Source: Arenibacter algicola (GTDB lineage Bacteria; Bacteroidota; Bacteroidia; Flavobacteriales; Flavobacteriaceae). From it: DNA of 64,000 nt. Of this stretch, positions 1-8,543 are shown in pieces; position 1 is the stretch's first letter, and each line of letters begins with the position of its first letter. Location of the stretch: assembly GCF_000733925.1 (NCBI RefSeq), contig NZ_JPOO01000001.1:1-64000 (forward strand), given 5' to 3'. The notes under the pieces are model-generated. The model did not search any database, had not been told where the DNA came from, and worked only from the letters and a program-made list of their open reading frames with translations. A program made the translations under genes and the position numbers.

Positions 1-376
1 TACCAATTGAAGGTTTCCTGATGATATAACCGTTCTATGTTGCCAGGGAGTTTGGTCTGACCTACCCATAGTTCAAAATTTTGATAAAAATTCCACATGA
101 CCACGGCATCCAATATATATTCTTGGAGCGTCACTTGTGTATTGGGAGCCACCATCCCCTAATAATTAGCCCAAATTCAATTTTGTCTAGGCCCGTTAAA
201 AATCTTTTTAAAATTTTTTTAGTGGTACTACCTAAAAGTTGTATCCTTGCGGCAATTTTGGCGCTCCAAGTGCTATCCTTTCCTATTAAATTGAAAAGGC
301 CTTTGCCAAATTCGGGGGAATTGGGTTCCTGAGAATAAGATACAAAAATAGAGCACAATGCAAGCCCTAGGGGCAT
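1..376 (-). pseudogene. Phosphate-selective porin (OprO/OprP type), 5' part, frameshifted
   Basis: The N-terminal part of an outer-membrane porin, running off the left edge of the window. The chosen start at 376 gives a signal-like segment (LALCSIFVSYSQ) followed by the mature start EPNSPEFGKGL and KIAARIQLLG. The conserved porin strand YILDAVVMWNFYQNFELW and the motif VGQTKLPGNIER appear further left, but in a different frame. The piece QYTSDAPR lies in a third frame, and after NIER the frame changes again (a one-base shift restores VISSGNLQLV). At least three indels are therefore needed to read the gene. Family assignment rests on the WNFYQNFELW and GQTKLPGN motifs typical of flavobacterial porins. 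It is either a decayed gene or poor sequence near a contig end; the neighbouring two genes are also broken. Confidence 0.6.
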
Positions 377-473
377 TTCATTTTCATAATGTATTAGTTT
401 TTGTCGGGTGCAAAGTACCAACACATATGTTAAGTTAATGTTAATCTATAAACAATTTTACTTTAAATGAAAA

Positions 474-498
474 AAGCTACCTTGGCCAGAGGTAGCTT
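474..498 (-). terminator. Terminator-like hairpin, minus strand
   Basis: A perfect 9-bp stem (AAGCTACCT at 474-482, AGGTAGCTT at 490-498) with a 7-base loop. On the minus strand it is followed by a run of T (complement of A469-A475), the layout of an intrinsic terminator. It lies upstream of the porin start rather than behind a visible gene, so it would stop transcripts entering the porin from the right. It may be an attenuator or the end of a small RNA. The rest of 425-717 shows no coding region; it must hold the promoters of the two divergent genes. Confidence 0.55.
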
Positions 499-717
499 GA
501 GATTTCAATTACATAGTCGACAAAAACTAATATTTTAAATGAAACCAATTTAGTCTTAAGACAAACGCTAAGATGGGGATAGGGATTGAATTCATTGTAA
601 TCTTAAGTTTAATTAATCGTTAAAATTGGGGTTCTGGTTTTGGCAGGCTAAAGGGAAGATGGTTTTATTATGTGTTGAATGTCTAAAAATGTATCTTGCG
701 GCCGTTAAATAAAGACT

Positions 718-2058
718 ATGAATTGGGAACAGCTTTTATCCTTAAAGCGCTCTGGGGATACCCACAAAAGAATAAGAAAGGAACAGGATGAAACCCGATT
801 GGGTTTTGAAGTGGATTACGACAGGGTGATATTTTCTGCAGCCTTTAGGAGCTTACAGGACAAGACTCAGGTAATACCCCTTTCCAAAACCGATTTTGTG
901 CACACCCGTCTAACCCATAGTTTGGAGGTCTCGGTGGTAGGTAGAAGCCTTGGAAGGATAGCAGGGAAGAAAATTCTGGAAAAACATCCTCATTTGCGCG
1001 AAGTGCACGGCTTTCATTTTAATGATTTTGGAGCTATTGTAGCCGCCGCGGCCTTGGCACATGATATAGGCAACCCACCTTTTGGGCATAGCGGGGAAAA
1101 GGCCATTGGGGAATATTTTAAAACAGGCAGGGGCAAACAATTTGAAACAATGTTGACCCAAAAAGAAATCAGGACATCATAGATTTTGAAGGAAATGCCA
1201 ATGGATAGATTATTAACGGAATCCCGCCAGGGTGTTGAAGGTGGATTGCGACTTAGTTACGCCACTTTGGGCGCTTTTATGAAGTATCCAAAGGAATCCT
1301 TGCCCAAAAAACCGACCAAACATATTGCGGACAAGAAATTTGGGTTTTTCCAACAGGATGTGGCTTCTTTTCAGGAGGTGGCCACTGAACTTGGACTGGA
1401 ATCAAGGGGAAAAGGCAAGGACATTGGTTTTTGCAGACACCCCCTAACTTTCCTAGTAGAGGCGGCTGATGATATCTGTTATACCATTATCGATTTTGAG
1501 GACGGAATCAATTTAGGGCTTATTTCAGAGGATTATGCCTTGGAATATCTAATAAAGTTGGTTAAGGACAGTATCAATATTAAAAAATATAATAATCTTG
1601 TCTATATGGAGGACCGTCTGAGCTATTTAAGGGCTTTGGCGATCAATACCTTGATATCCGATGCAATTGCTATTTTTATAGAAAATGAGGATGCTATTTT
1701 AAAGGGGGAATTTTCGGTTTCCTTGATGGATAAAAGCAAGTTCAAGGCCCAGATCCAAGACATTATTACATTAAGTGTACAGAAGATTTACAGGTCACAA
1801 GAAGTATTGGAAAAAGAAATAGCAGGGTACAGGATTATCTCGGACATTTTGGATGTATACAATACGGCATTGATCAGGAATAAGGAAGGGAACAGTTCCA
1901 ATTATGACCGACTTATGATTTCTACTTTGCCCGAAGCCTATAGGGAAACCAAAGGTTCTACATACGACATACTTTTAAATACCTGCTGCTATGTTGCCAG
2001 CTTATCGGATAGTGCCGCAGTACATATCCATAATAAAATTATGGGGAAACAGCTTTAA
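718..2058 (+). pseudogene. dgt: dGTP triphosphohydrolase (HD domain), interrupted by compensating indels
   Basis: Hydrolyses dGTP to deoxyguanosine and triphosphate in the cytoplasm. Residues 1-154 carry the HD-domain metal ligands in HTRLTHSLEV and ALAHDIGNPPFGHSGE; the rest (from 1186) carries FRHPLTFLVEAADDI-like residues (here CRHPLTFLVEAADDI), giving the usual length of about 446 residues. An in-frame TAG at 1180-1182 splits it. The stop arises because about 57 bases (1149-1205) are read in the wrong frame: in another frame they encode NVDPKRNQDIIDFEGNANG, the expected family sequence. A 1-base deletion near 1146 and a 2-base deletion near 1206 explain this, and the original frame is restored afterwards. 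Its 3' end overlaps the convergent DUF3078 gene by 3-4 bases. It may be functional in the organism if the indels are sequencing errors. Confidence 0.85.
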
Positions 2059-3181
2059 AAATCATATGTTAAGCCAACCCCCAGCAATTGTTTAAATTGT
2101 ACTTTACGCTTTCCCGGGGTTGTAATGGTACCGTCTGCAGCTTTTACCTCGTCGAAAATAATGTCGTGGTCATATAGGACATGGGTACCTATGGATGCCT
2201 TTACATATTTGTTTACGGTCAGGTCCACGTTTACTTCCCAGTCAATATCTATGTTTCCAAAATTCTTTACATAATCCGAGTATAATTGCAGCCTGTGATT
2301 TAATTTCACATTTTCATAAACCATGGTTTCCCAGGTGTTGGACACCAAAAAACCAAACTCCAGATAAACATTTTCGCCCTCTTTTATGATGTTGCCATCG
2401 GTATCTATCAGTGCTCTTTGTACCCCAAAGGCGCCGTTGTTGGCCAAGGTTTGGTCTAACACAAAGGTAGATTTGAAGGTAAGCGGGGCTAAACGCAGGT
2501 TAAATTTTTTGCCTTCGGGAATATAGGAGGTACCAGCACCCAATAGGGCATACCCAGGCGCCATAAATCTGGAAATGGGTTTGTCCCTATCAGGGTATTT
2601 GTAACCATTGGAGAATTGTGTCCTAAATTCTGCGCTGGCGGAATAGTACCAATTACTTATGGTATCCCTTCTAAACGCAAAGGTGGAGGAAAACCGCAAT
2701 GCATCATCGGATTTTCTTAATTTAAAGCCTTCTTGGGCATTAAGACCATATCGTATGTCCAAATTGTTGTTTAGTTGAACGTATCTAAATTTATAATTTC
2801 GTACAAATTTGGCGCTGGCCAGTCCTGAAATGGAATTGTTACCCCCGCATTCCAGTTTACAAAAGCTACCTCGCTAAAATTAAATCCAAGTTTATTCTCC
2901 TTTTCCCAAAATGATGGAATTCTAAAACGTCTATATTTTTCTTCAAGTGGCTTGGTGCGTTTAAATGAAACAACTGGATTGGTCAGGTCCGCCCCCCGTG
3001 GAATGTACTTTATTTTGTCCTGCAAGGTCCGTATTACTATGGTGTCTATGCGCATGGAATCAACACGCATCGAATCTACCTGGGTGGAATCCGGGGATTG
3101 TGGAGCAGGAATGGTATCTTGTGAGAATAAAAAATTAAAATTTAGGAACAGAAGGACAATAATGAAAATTTTACCGTACAT
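2055..3181 (-). pseudogene. DUF3078 family outer-membrane-associated protein, one frameshift
   Basis: A secreted Bacteroidota protein of unknown function with a signal peptide (MYGKIFIIVLLFLNFNFLFSQ). A low-complexity stretch rich in DS and DSMR follows, then the DUF3078 hallmarks FWEKENKLGFNFSEVAFVNWNAG and a beta-rich C-terminus ending LGVGLTYDF, as in a beta-barrel. The frame breaks at the C-run 2842-2846 (G-run in the gene): one more G restores GNNSISGLASAKF and joins the two halves into about 375 residues. The ATG at 3181 is preferred over a TTG at 3190, which would overlap dxs. It directly follows dxs on the same strand, so the two may be co-transcribed. The single homopolymer indel suggests a sequencing error rather than decay. 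Confidence 0.8.
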
Positions 3182-3182
3182 G

Positions 3183-4961
3183 CTAATCAATATTCAAAAG
3201 GTTGTTAATATAATTTTTTAAGGTCGATATGTCTATTTTAGATATTTTATGGAGTTCTTCAACGGTTCCCTGCTCTATAAAAACATCTTCAATTCCAAAA
3301 ATTTTTATTGGGACAAAACTATGGATCTCGTTGGCATATTCCAAAATTGCACTTCCAAATCCCCCCATTTTACAGCCATCCTCAATGGTAATGACGCTTT
3401 CATAGGTCAAGAATATTTTCTGTAACATAAGGGTGTCCAAAGGTTTTACAAAACGCATATTGTAATGGCCAATTTGGCCCCTTTCATTCACGTCCTTTAG
3501 TAAATCACTAACCATATTCCCAATATGACCGATCGAAAGTACCGCAATTTTCGTTCCTTTTTTTAATTCTTGGGATATTCCAATCGGAATTTTATTGAAT
3601 TTTTGTTTCCAATCCAATGTCACGCCTCTCCCTCTAGGGTATCTTATGGCAATGGGATGCTCTAAGCCTAGTTGTGCAGTGAACATTATATTCCTTAGTT
3701 CAATTTCGTTTAAAGGTGCAAAAATAATGAGATTTGGAATACACCTTAAATATGCCATATCATATATTCCGTGATGGGTGGCACCGTCCTGCCCTACCAG
3801 GCCTGCACGATCCAAACAGAAAATAACCGGAAGATTCTGCAGTGCCACATCATGAATGATCTGGTCATAGGCACGTTGTAAAAAGGTAGAGTAGATATTG
3901 CAAAATGGGACCAGGCCTTCTGCAGCCATTCCACCGGCCATGGTTACTGCATGTTGCTCTGCAATGCCCACATCAAATGCCCTTTCGGGGAGTTGTTCCA
4001 TCATGTATTTTAGTGAGCTTCCGGTAGGCATTGCTGGAGTTATTCCCACTATTTTTTCATTGTTTTCGGCCAATTCCACGAGGGTGTGCCCAAATACATC
4101 CTGATATTTTGGAGGTTGTATTTCAGAGGTTTTGGGCCAAAGGTCGCCCGTTTCCTTATTAAATTTTCCGGGAGCGTGATATACAACTTGATTCTCCTCG
4201 GCTTTTTGGAGCCCTTTGCCCTTAGTGGTTATGATATGGAGCAATTTGGGTCCTTCAATTTCCTTTAGTCTCTTTAGTTCCTTGATCAAGGCCGCCAGAT
4301 CGTGCCCATCCATGGGGCCTGAATAGTTAAAATTTAGACATTCAAATATGTTTTCGTCTTTGGCAGTACCTTTTTTAACATTGGTAAGGTATTTTTTCAA
4401 GGCCCCTACACTGGGATCAATCCCTATGGCGTTGTCATTTAGGATAATAAGGATATTGGCATTGGTGTCCCCTGCATGATTAAGCCCTTCAAAAGCCATA
4501 CCACTAGCAATGGAAGCATCACCTATTACAGCAATGTGCTGCATATTCTTTATACCCTTTATTTGTGAGGCCAAGGCCATTCCCAGGATTGCCGAAATGG
4601 AGGTTGAACTATGTCCGGTGCCAAAGTCGTCATATAGGCTTTCTGAGCGTTTCGGAAATCCGCTTATTCCTCCCAATTGCCTATTGGTGTTGAATATTTC
4701 CCTGCGTCCTGTTAGTATTTTATGGCCATAAGCCTGATGGCCAACATCCCATATTAGTTTGTCTTTTGGAGTGTTAAAAACATAGTGAAGGGCGATGGTT
4801 AGTTCTACAACGCCTAGACTCGCTCCCAAATGTCCTTCTTTGGTGGCAACGATGTCTATAATAAACTCCCTTAATTCTTGGGCAAGTTGTATTAAATCGA
4901 CTATTTCCAAGGTTCGAATATCCTTAGGGTCGCTAATATGTTGAAGAATTCCCTTGGGCAT
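3183..4961 (-). CDS. dxs: 1-deoxy-D-xylulose-5-phosphate synthase
   Basis: Condenses pyruvate and glyceraldehyde-3-phosphate with thiamine diphosphate, the first step of the MEP isoprenoid pathway. The protein shows the transketolase order: GHQAYGHKILTGR and the ThDP/Mg site IGDASIASGMAFEGLNHAG...NDN in the N-terminal part, the central pyrimidine-domain motif EQHAVTMAGG, and CLDRAGLVGQDGATHHG. Length is about 592 residues from the start MPKGILQHI at 4961, normal for the family. An upstream ATG at 5039 is open but adds an unusual 26-residue leader. A TAGTTTTG element (4977-4984, minus strand), matching the Bacteroidota -7 consensus, sits just before 4961 and supports the shorter form. The isoprenoids feed quinones and, in this genome, carotenoids (crtY at 27-28 kb). 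Confidence 0.95.
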   Translation of the reverse strand: MPKGILQHISDPKDIRTLEIVDLIQLAQELREFIIDIVATKEGHLGASLGVVELTIALHYVFNTPKDKLIWDVGHQAYGHKILTGRREIFNTNRQLGGISGFPKRSESLYDDFGTGHSSTSISAILGMALASQIKGIKNMQHIAVIGDASIASGMAFEGLNHAGDTNANILIILNDNAIGIDPSVGALKKYLTNVKKGTAKDENIFECLNFNYSGPMDGHDLAALIKELKRLKEIEGPKLLHIITTKGKGLQKAEENQVVYHAPGKFNKETGDLWPKTSEIQPPKYQDVFGHTLVELAENNEKIVGITPAMPTGSSLKYMMEQLPERAFDVGIAEQHAVTMAGGMAAEGLVPFCNIYSTFLQRAYDQIIHDVALQNLPVIFCLDRAGLVGQDGATHHGIYDMAYLRCIPNLIIFAPLNEIELRNIMFTAQLGLEHPIAIRYPRGRGVTLDWKQKFNKIPIGISQELKKGTKIAVLSIGHIGNMVSDLLKDVNERGQIGHYNMRFVKPLDTLMLQKIFLTYESVITIEDGCKMGGFGSAILEYANEIHSFVPIKIFGIEDVFIEQGTVEELHKISKIDISTLKNYINNLLNID

Positions 4962-5112
4962 ACTAAAAAAGTTACGCAAAACTAATGTATTTAAATATTG
5001 AATGGCATGTTTTATAGTATAGGATTGGCGGTTTTTCATGATATTTTAATCAAATGGTATTTTTTTTGAACCTTCGCCAATATTGTTTACTATTGTGCCT
5101 TAATTGTTAGGT

Positions 5113-5562
5113 ATGATAAACCCGTTTGACGACAACTATTTTATGAAAAAGGCCTTACAAGAGGCAGAAGCTGCTTTTGAAATAGGTGAGGTGCCTGTTG
5201 GGGCCGTTATTGTTGTTGAGAACAGGATCATTGCCAGGGCACATAATTTAACCGAGCGTTTAAACGATGTTACGGCACATGCCGAGATGCAGGCCATTAC
5301 GGCAGCAGCCAATTTTTTGGGGGGCAAATATCTTCACAATTGCACCCTATATGTAACCCTGGAGCCTTGTCAAATGTGTGCAGGTGCTCTGTATTGGAGC
5401 CAAATTTCCAAAATTGTCTATGCAGCAAAGGATATGGATAGGGGCTTTGTAACCATGGGAACCAAAATACATCCCAAAACCGAATTGGTGAACGGGGTAA
5501 TGGAGGAGGAAGCATCGGAAATTTTAAAACGCTTCTTTATTCAGAAGCGCAATTTAAATTAG
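5113..5562 (+). CDS. tadA: tRNA-specific adenosine deaminase / nucleoside deaminase
   Basis: A zinc-dependent deaminase of the CDA fold; the family member TadA converts A34 to inosine in tRNA-Arg. The zinc and catalytic site is visible as HAE (residues 56-58) and PCQMC (85-89), with the preceding EVPVGAVIV strand. Length is 149 residues, typical for TadA. The ATG at 5113 is chosen over a TTG at 5104. It is divergent from dxs. A candidate promoter is TTTG at 5065-5068 and TACTATTG at 5088-5095, 19 bases apart, close to the Bacteroidota consensus with one mismatch. A guanine deaminase role cannot be excluded by motif alone. Confidence 0.88.
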   Translation: MINPFDDNYFMKKALQEAEAAFEIGEVPVGAVIVVENRIIARAHNLTERLNDVTAHAEMQAITAAANFLGGKYLHNCTLYVTLEPCQMCAGALYWSQISKIVYAAKDMDRGFVTMGTKIHPKTELVNGVMEEEASEILKRFFIQKRNLN

Positions 5563-5644
5563 AAAGCAATCATTTGCATTTACCAAGTACGCAACTTATT
5601 AATGGCTTTTGCATCTAATTTTTAGTTCAACAATCTTGGGTAAT

Positions 5645-6064
5645 ATGAAAGCATATGGATTAATGCTCTTCTTGGGTTTGATTTTTGTCTTTACTGGATG
5701 TTCCACGGATAATGCACATGAAAAGAACGACAAGCTTGGTGGAACTTGGAGCCTGATCAATGTTAGTGGCGGTTTCGCTGGGATTGATGAAGATTTTGAA
5801 AAAGGGGCAATTGTTTGGAAATTCGACACCAAAGATGGGACATTGATCGTTGCCAATAATGACGGGTCCAACGCAATACACAATGGCTTGCCAACAGGGA
5901 CCTACACTTATTCCGTTTTACAGGAGAAAGACCAATTCTATTTGGAGGTTAATGACAAGGAGATTGGGGAGATTGTGATTGACAAATCACAATTGGTGCT
6001 GGACCAAAATAGCACTACAATGGGCAATGGAGCCGATGGTTTTGTAATGGTTTTGGTAAGATAG
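5645..6064 (+). CDS. Small lipoprotein, lipocalin-like
   Basis: A 139-residue lipoprotein: a hydrophobic signal ends in the lipobox FTGC with Cys19, so the mature protein is lipid-anchored. The following GGTWSLINVSGGFAGIDEDF and the alternating beta pattern up to DGFVMVLVR resemble the small lipocalin-like lipoproteins common in Flavobacteriaceae, which begin the barrel with a GxW motif. The start MKAYGLM at 5645 gives a proper signal peptide; upstream codons to 5609 are open but not signal-like. No partner gene suggests a ligand. Function unknown. Confidence 0.75.
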   Translation: MKAYGLMLFLGLIFVFTGCSTDNAHEKNDKLGGTWSLINVSGGFAGIDEDFEKGAIVWKFDTKDGTLIVANNDGSNAIHNGLPTGTYTYSVLQEKDQFYLEVNDKEIGEIVIDKSQLVLDQNSTTMGNGADGFVMVLVR

Positions 6065-6094
6065 TTAAGGAATTGATAGGTTGGTCAAAAACAA

Positions 6095-6120
6095 AAACCC
6101 CTAGCGGATACCAAGGGTTT
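6095..6120. terminator. Bidirectional terminator between lipoprotein and csp
   Basis: AAACCC (6095-6100) and GGGTTT (6115-6120) form a stem flanked by A-rich and T-rich tracts, lying between two convergent genes. Confidence 0.5.
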
Positions 6121-6145
6121 ACAATTTTTTCAAAATAAAATAGTA

Positions 6146-6340
6146 TTAGCCAATTACTTGCACTTTTGCAGCAACTATACCCTTGCGCCCTTCTTCTTCC
6201 TGATATTCTACTTTGTCTCCTTCGTTAAGTTCAGTTCCGTTTAATGCAGTAGCATGAACAAAAATGTCCTTACCCGTGTCATCGTTGGTAATGAAGCCAT
6301 ATCCCTTGGATTCATTAAAAAATTTTACAGTTCCAGTCAT
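6146..6340 (-). CDS. Cold-shock protein, CspA family
   Basis: A 64-residue single cold-shock domain that binds single-stranded RNA and DNA and acts as an RNA chaperone. Both RNP motifs are present: RNP1 as KGYGFITND and RNP2 as DIFVHATAL. The protein starts MTGTVKFFNESKG and ends AAKVQVIG, the full domain and nothing else. It is monocistronic, with an AT-rich upstream region of about 90 bases. Confidence 0.95.
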   Translation of the reverse strand: MTGTVKFFNESKGYGFITNDDTGKDIFVHATALNGTELNEGDKVEYQEEEGRKGIVAAKVQVIG

Positions 6341-6431
6341 TCCAATGAAATTAAAATAATAATCGTTTAGATTACTAATTTATGTTTTTTTGGTCAAAAT
6401 TGGATATAATCAATTTAAAAAAATATCAAAA

Positions 6432-6683
6432 TTACTGCTTGTCCTTGGTTTCCTTTTCCTTTCCCTGCATTTTTCTAATGTTTTCCTCGGTGAGCATATA
6501 ATCCTTCATTTTTTTGCCTTTGCTCACCTTGATAAGAAAGAGGGGCATGGCGACCAAAAATATGCCGACTGTACCAAAACCTATGCATTTATTGGATAAG
6601 GCCAAGTTTTCTTCACTAATGCTAAAGCCATAAATGATGGAAGCTAAGGAAGCCAATAGAATTAAAGAAATAATATACTTCAT
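6432..6683 (-). CDS. Small two-helix membrane protein, unknown function
   Basis: An 83-residue protein with two predicted membrane helices (about residues 3-20 and 34-52) and a charged C-terminal tail (KVSKGKKMKDYMLTEENIR...KEKETKDKQ) likely in the cytoplasm. No family recognised. It starts 13 bases after the clc stop on the same strand, so it is probably the distal gene of a clc operon. Confidence 0.6.
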   Translation of the reverse strand: MKYIISLILLASLASIIYGFSISEENLALSNKCIGFGTVGIFLVAMPLFLIKVSKGKKMKDYMLTEENIRKMQGKEKETKDKQ

Positions 6684-6696
6684 TTCTAAGCAGGGT

Positions 6697-8490
6697 TTAT
6701 GAGGTTAAATTTATTAATTTTCTTCTGTAAGCGGTCAAGAGCTTGGATTTGGAGATAAAACCAACATACTTTTCATCCTTAATAACGGGCAGGTTCCAAG
6801 CACCACTATTTTGAAATTTCTCCATAATATCCGTCATTTTATCCTTGTCCAATTCAATAATTTCAGGGGGGGTGTTCATTATGTCGGCCGCCATCACTTC
6901 TTTGTACAATTTCTGATCGAACATAATGGGGCGTATGTCATCCAATAAAATAATCCCCAATAGTGTATTGTCTTCCTTATCAATTACAGGAAATATATTT
7001 CTATTGGATTTTACCACCGCTTGGTGTACAATATCCCCTAGGTTCATCTCAGGGTATATAGGCACAAAACTATCCTCAATAACCTTGTCTATATCCATCA
7101 AAGTCAAAACGGCATGGTCCTTATCATGTGTAATTAATTCTCCCTTTCTACCCAATTCCATGTTGTAGACAGAGTGTGAGTGTACGTATTTGGTTATGGA
7201 AAAGGAGATTGCTGAGGTTATCATTAACGGAATAAACAATTCATACCCCCCTGTAACCTCCGCTATAAGGAATATTGCCGTAAGTGGGGCGTGGAGTACC
7301 CCGGCCATTAGACCGGCCATTCCCACTAGTGTAAAATTACTTTCAGAAATTTGGTTTGGGAAGATTCCAACACTGTTAATTGCTTTGGCAATGCAATTGC
7401 CCATTATACTTCCCATAAATAGTGTAGGGGCAAAGATACCCCCAACGCCCCCGGCTCCAAAAGTTAGGGCACAGGCAATAATTTTAAAAAAGACCAATCC
7501 TGCAAGTAATCCTATTACCAACCAGGCATTTGTTAGGTCCAATTGAAAAATGTTATTTTCCAATACCTTTTCAGGGTTGCCCTTGATGAGGTTGTTGATA
7601 ACATCAAAACCTTCCCCATATAAAGGAGGGACCAGATATATTAATATTCCAATGGCAATTCCTCCATAGAGCAACCTTTTTACGGGGGAATCTATTTTGT
7701 CAAATAGCTTTTGGACCCGTTCATATACTTCTGTAAAATATATGGAAGTTAAGCCCGCAAATAACCCAAGAACTAGGTAAAAGGGAATGTCGGACATTAT
7801 AAAGTCATCTTCAAGTTTAAAGGGTAAAAGAATATCGTTCCCGAAGAAAAAATAGGAGGTTATAATTCCCGAAAGTGACGCTAAGAGCAAGGGCAACATG
7901 GAGGCGATGGTCAGATCCAGGCTAAATACCTCAATAGCAAAAATAATGGCGGCAATAGGGGCTTTAAATATGGAGGACATGGCTCCGGCTGCCGCACAAC
8001 CTATGAGTAAGTTCCTTGTGGTCTGGTTTACGTGGAACATCCGTGAAATATTGGAGCTTATTGCCGCTCCCGTAGCCACAGTGGGACCCTCCAATCCAAC
8101 CGAACCTCCAAAACCAACAGTTATTGGTGCTGTAAGTATGGATCCAAACATCTGATATTTCCGCATGATTCCCTTTTTTTTGGAAATCGCAAAAAGGGTG
8201 GATGGTATGCCGTGGCTCACCTTGTGCCGGATTATATATTTAATAATCAGGTAAACAGTGGTAAATCCTATAATAGGGAAAACGAAGTAAAAGGCCTGGT
8301 GGTAATACCTCACCAAATTGCCTTCCAATAAATGTTGAAAAAAGTGGGTTAAATTTTTAAGTATAACGGCTGCTATCCCAGAGGTAAACCCAACCAAAAC
8401 ACTGAGCAGGTAAATAAATTGCCTTTGGGAAATATGTTTTGCGCGCCAAACCAAAAAGTTGGTAAGCCAAGATTTTTTTAGTGCTGCCAT
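6697..8490 (-). CDS. ClC-type chloride channel/antiporter with CBS pair
   Basis: An integral membrane protein moving chloride, probably in exchange for protons. The selectivity-filter motif GSVGLEGP is at residues 129-136; its Glu corresponds to the gating glutamate (E148 of E. coli ClcA). The second filter motif appears as GGVGGIFAP. Roughly residues 1-440 are the transmembrane core and about 455-590 form a pair of CBS domains (MDIDKVIEDSFVPIYPEMNL..., ADIMNTPPEIIELDKDKM...), which usually bind adenine nucleotides and control transport. Length 597 is typical for bacterial CBS-bearing ClC proteins. It starts just beyond the aspS terminator, so it has its own promoter or uses read-through. Confidence 0.9.
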   Translation of the reverse strand: MAALKKSWLTNFLVWRAKHISQRQFIYLLSVLVGFTSGIAAVILKNLTHFFQHLLEGNLVRYYHQAFYFVFPIIGFTTVYLIIKYIIRHKVSHGIPSTLFAISKKKGIMRKYQMFGSILTAPITVGFGGSVGLEGPTVATGAAISSNISRMFHVNQTTRNLLIGCAAAGAMSSIFKAPIAAIIFAIEVFSLDLTIASMLPLLLASLSGIITSYFFFGNDILLPFKLEDDFIMSDIPFYLVLGLFAGLTSIYFTEVYERVQKLFDKIDSPVKRLLYGGIAIGILIYLVPPLYGEGFDVINNLIKGNPEKVLENNIFQLDLTNAWLVIGLLAGLVFFKIIACALTFGAGGVGGIFAPTLFMGSIMGNCIAKAINSVGIFPNQISESNFTLVGMAGLMAGVLHAPLTAIFLIAEVTGGYELFIPLMITSAISFSITKYVHSHSVYNMELGRKGELITHDKDHAVLTLMDIDKVIEDSFVPIYPEMNLGDIVHQAVVKSNRNIFPVIDKEDNTLLGIILLDDIRPIMFDQKLYKEVMAADIMNTPPEIIELDKDKMTDIMEKFQNSGAWNLPVIKDEKYVGFISKSKLLTAYRRKLINLTS

Positions 8491-8499
8491 GATTTTGAA

Positions 8500-8533
8500 A
8501 AAATCCTGCCAGGTACTGGACTAGCAGGATTTT
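8500..8533 (-). terminator. Intrinsic terminator of aspS
   Basis: A 10-bp perfect inverted repeat (AAAATCCTGC at 8500-8509, GCAGGATTTT at 8524-8533), followed on the minus strand by T residues. It lies in the 53-base gap between aspS and clc. Confidence 0.75.
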
Positions 8534-8543
8534 AAAGATATGA

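Noticed and set aside
4962..5039. Extended N-terminus of DXS
   Set aside because: The 26 extra residues are not family-like, and a -7 promoter element lies within the extension.
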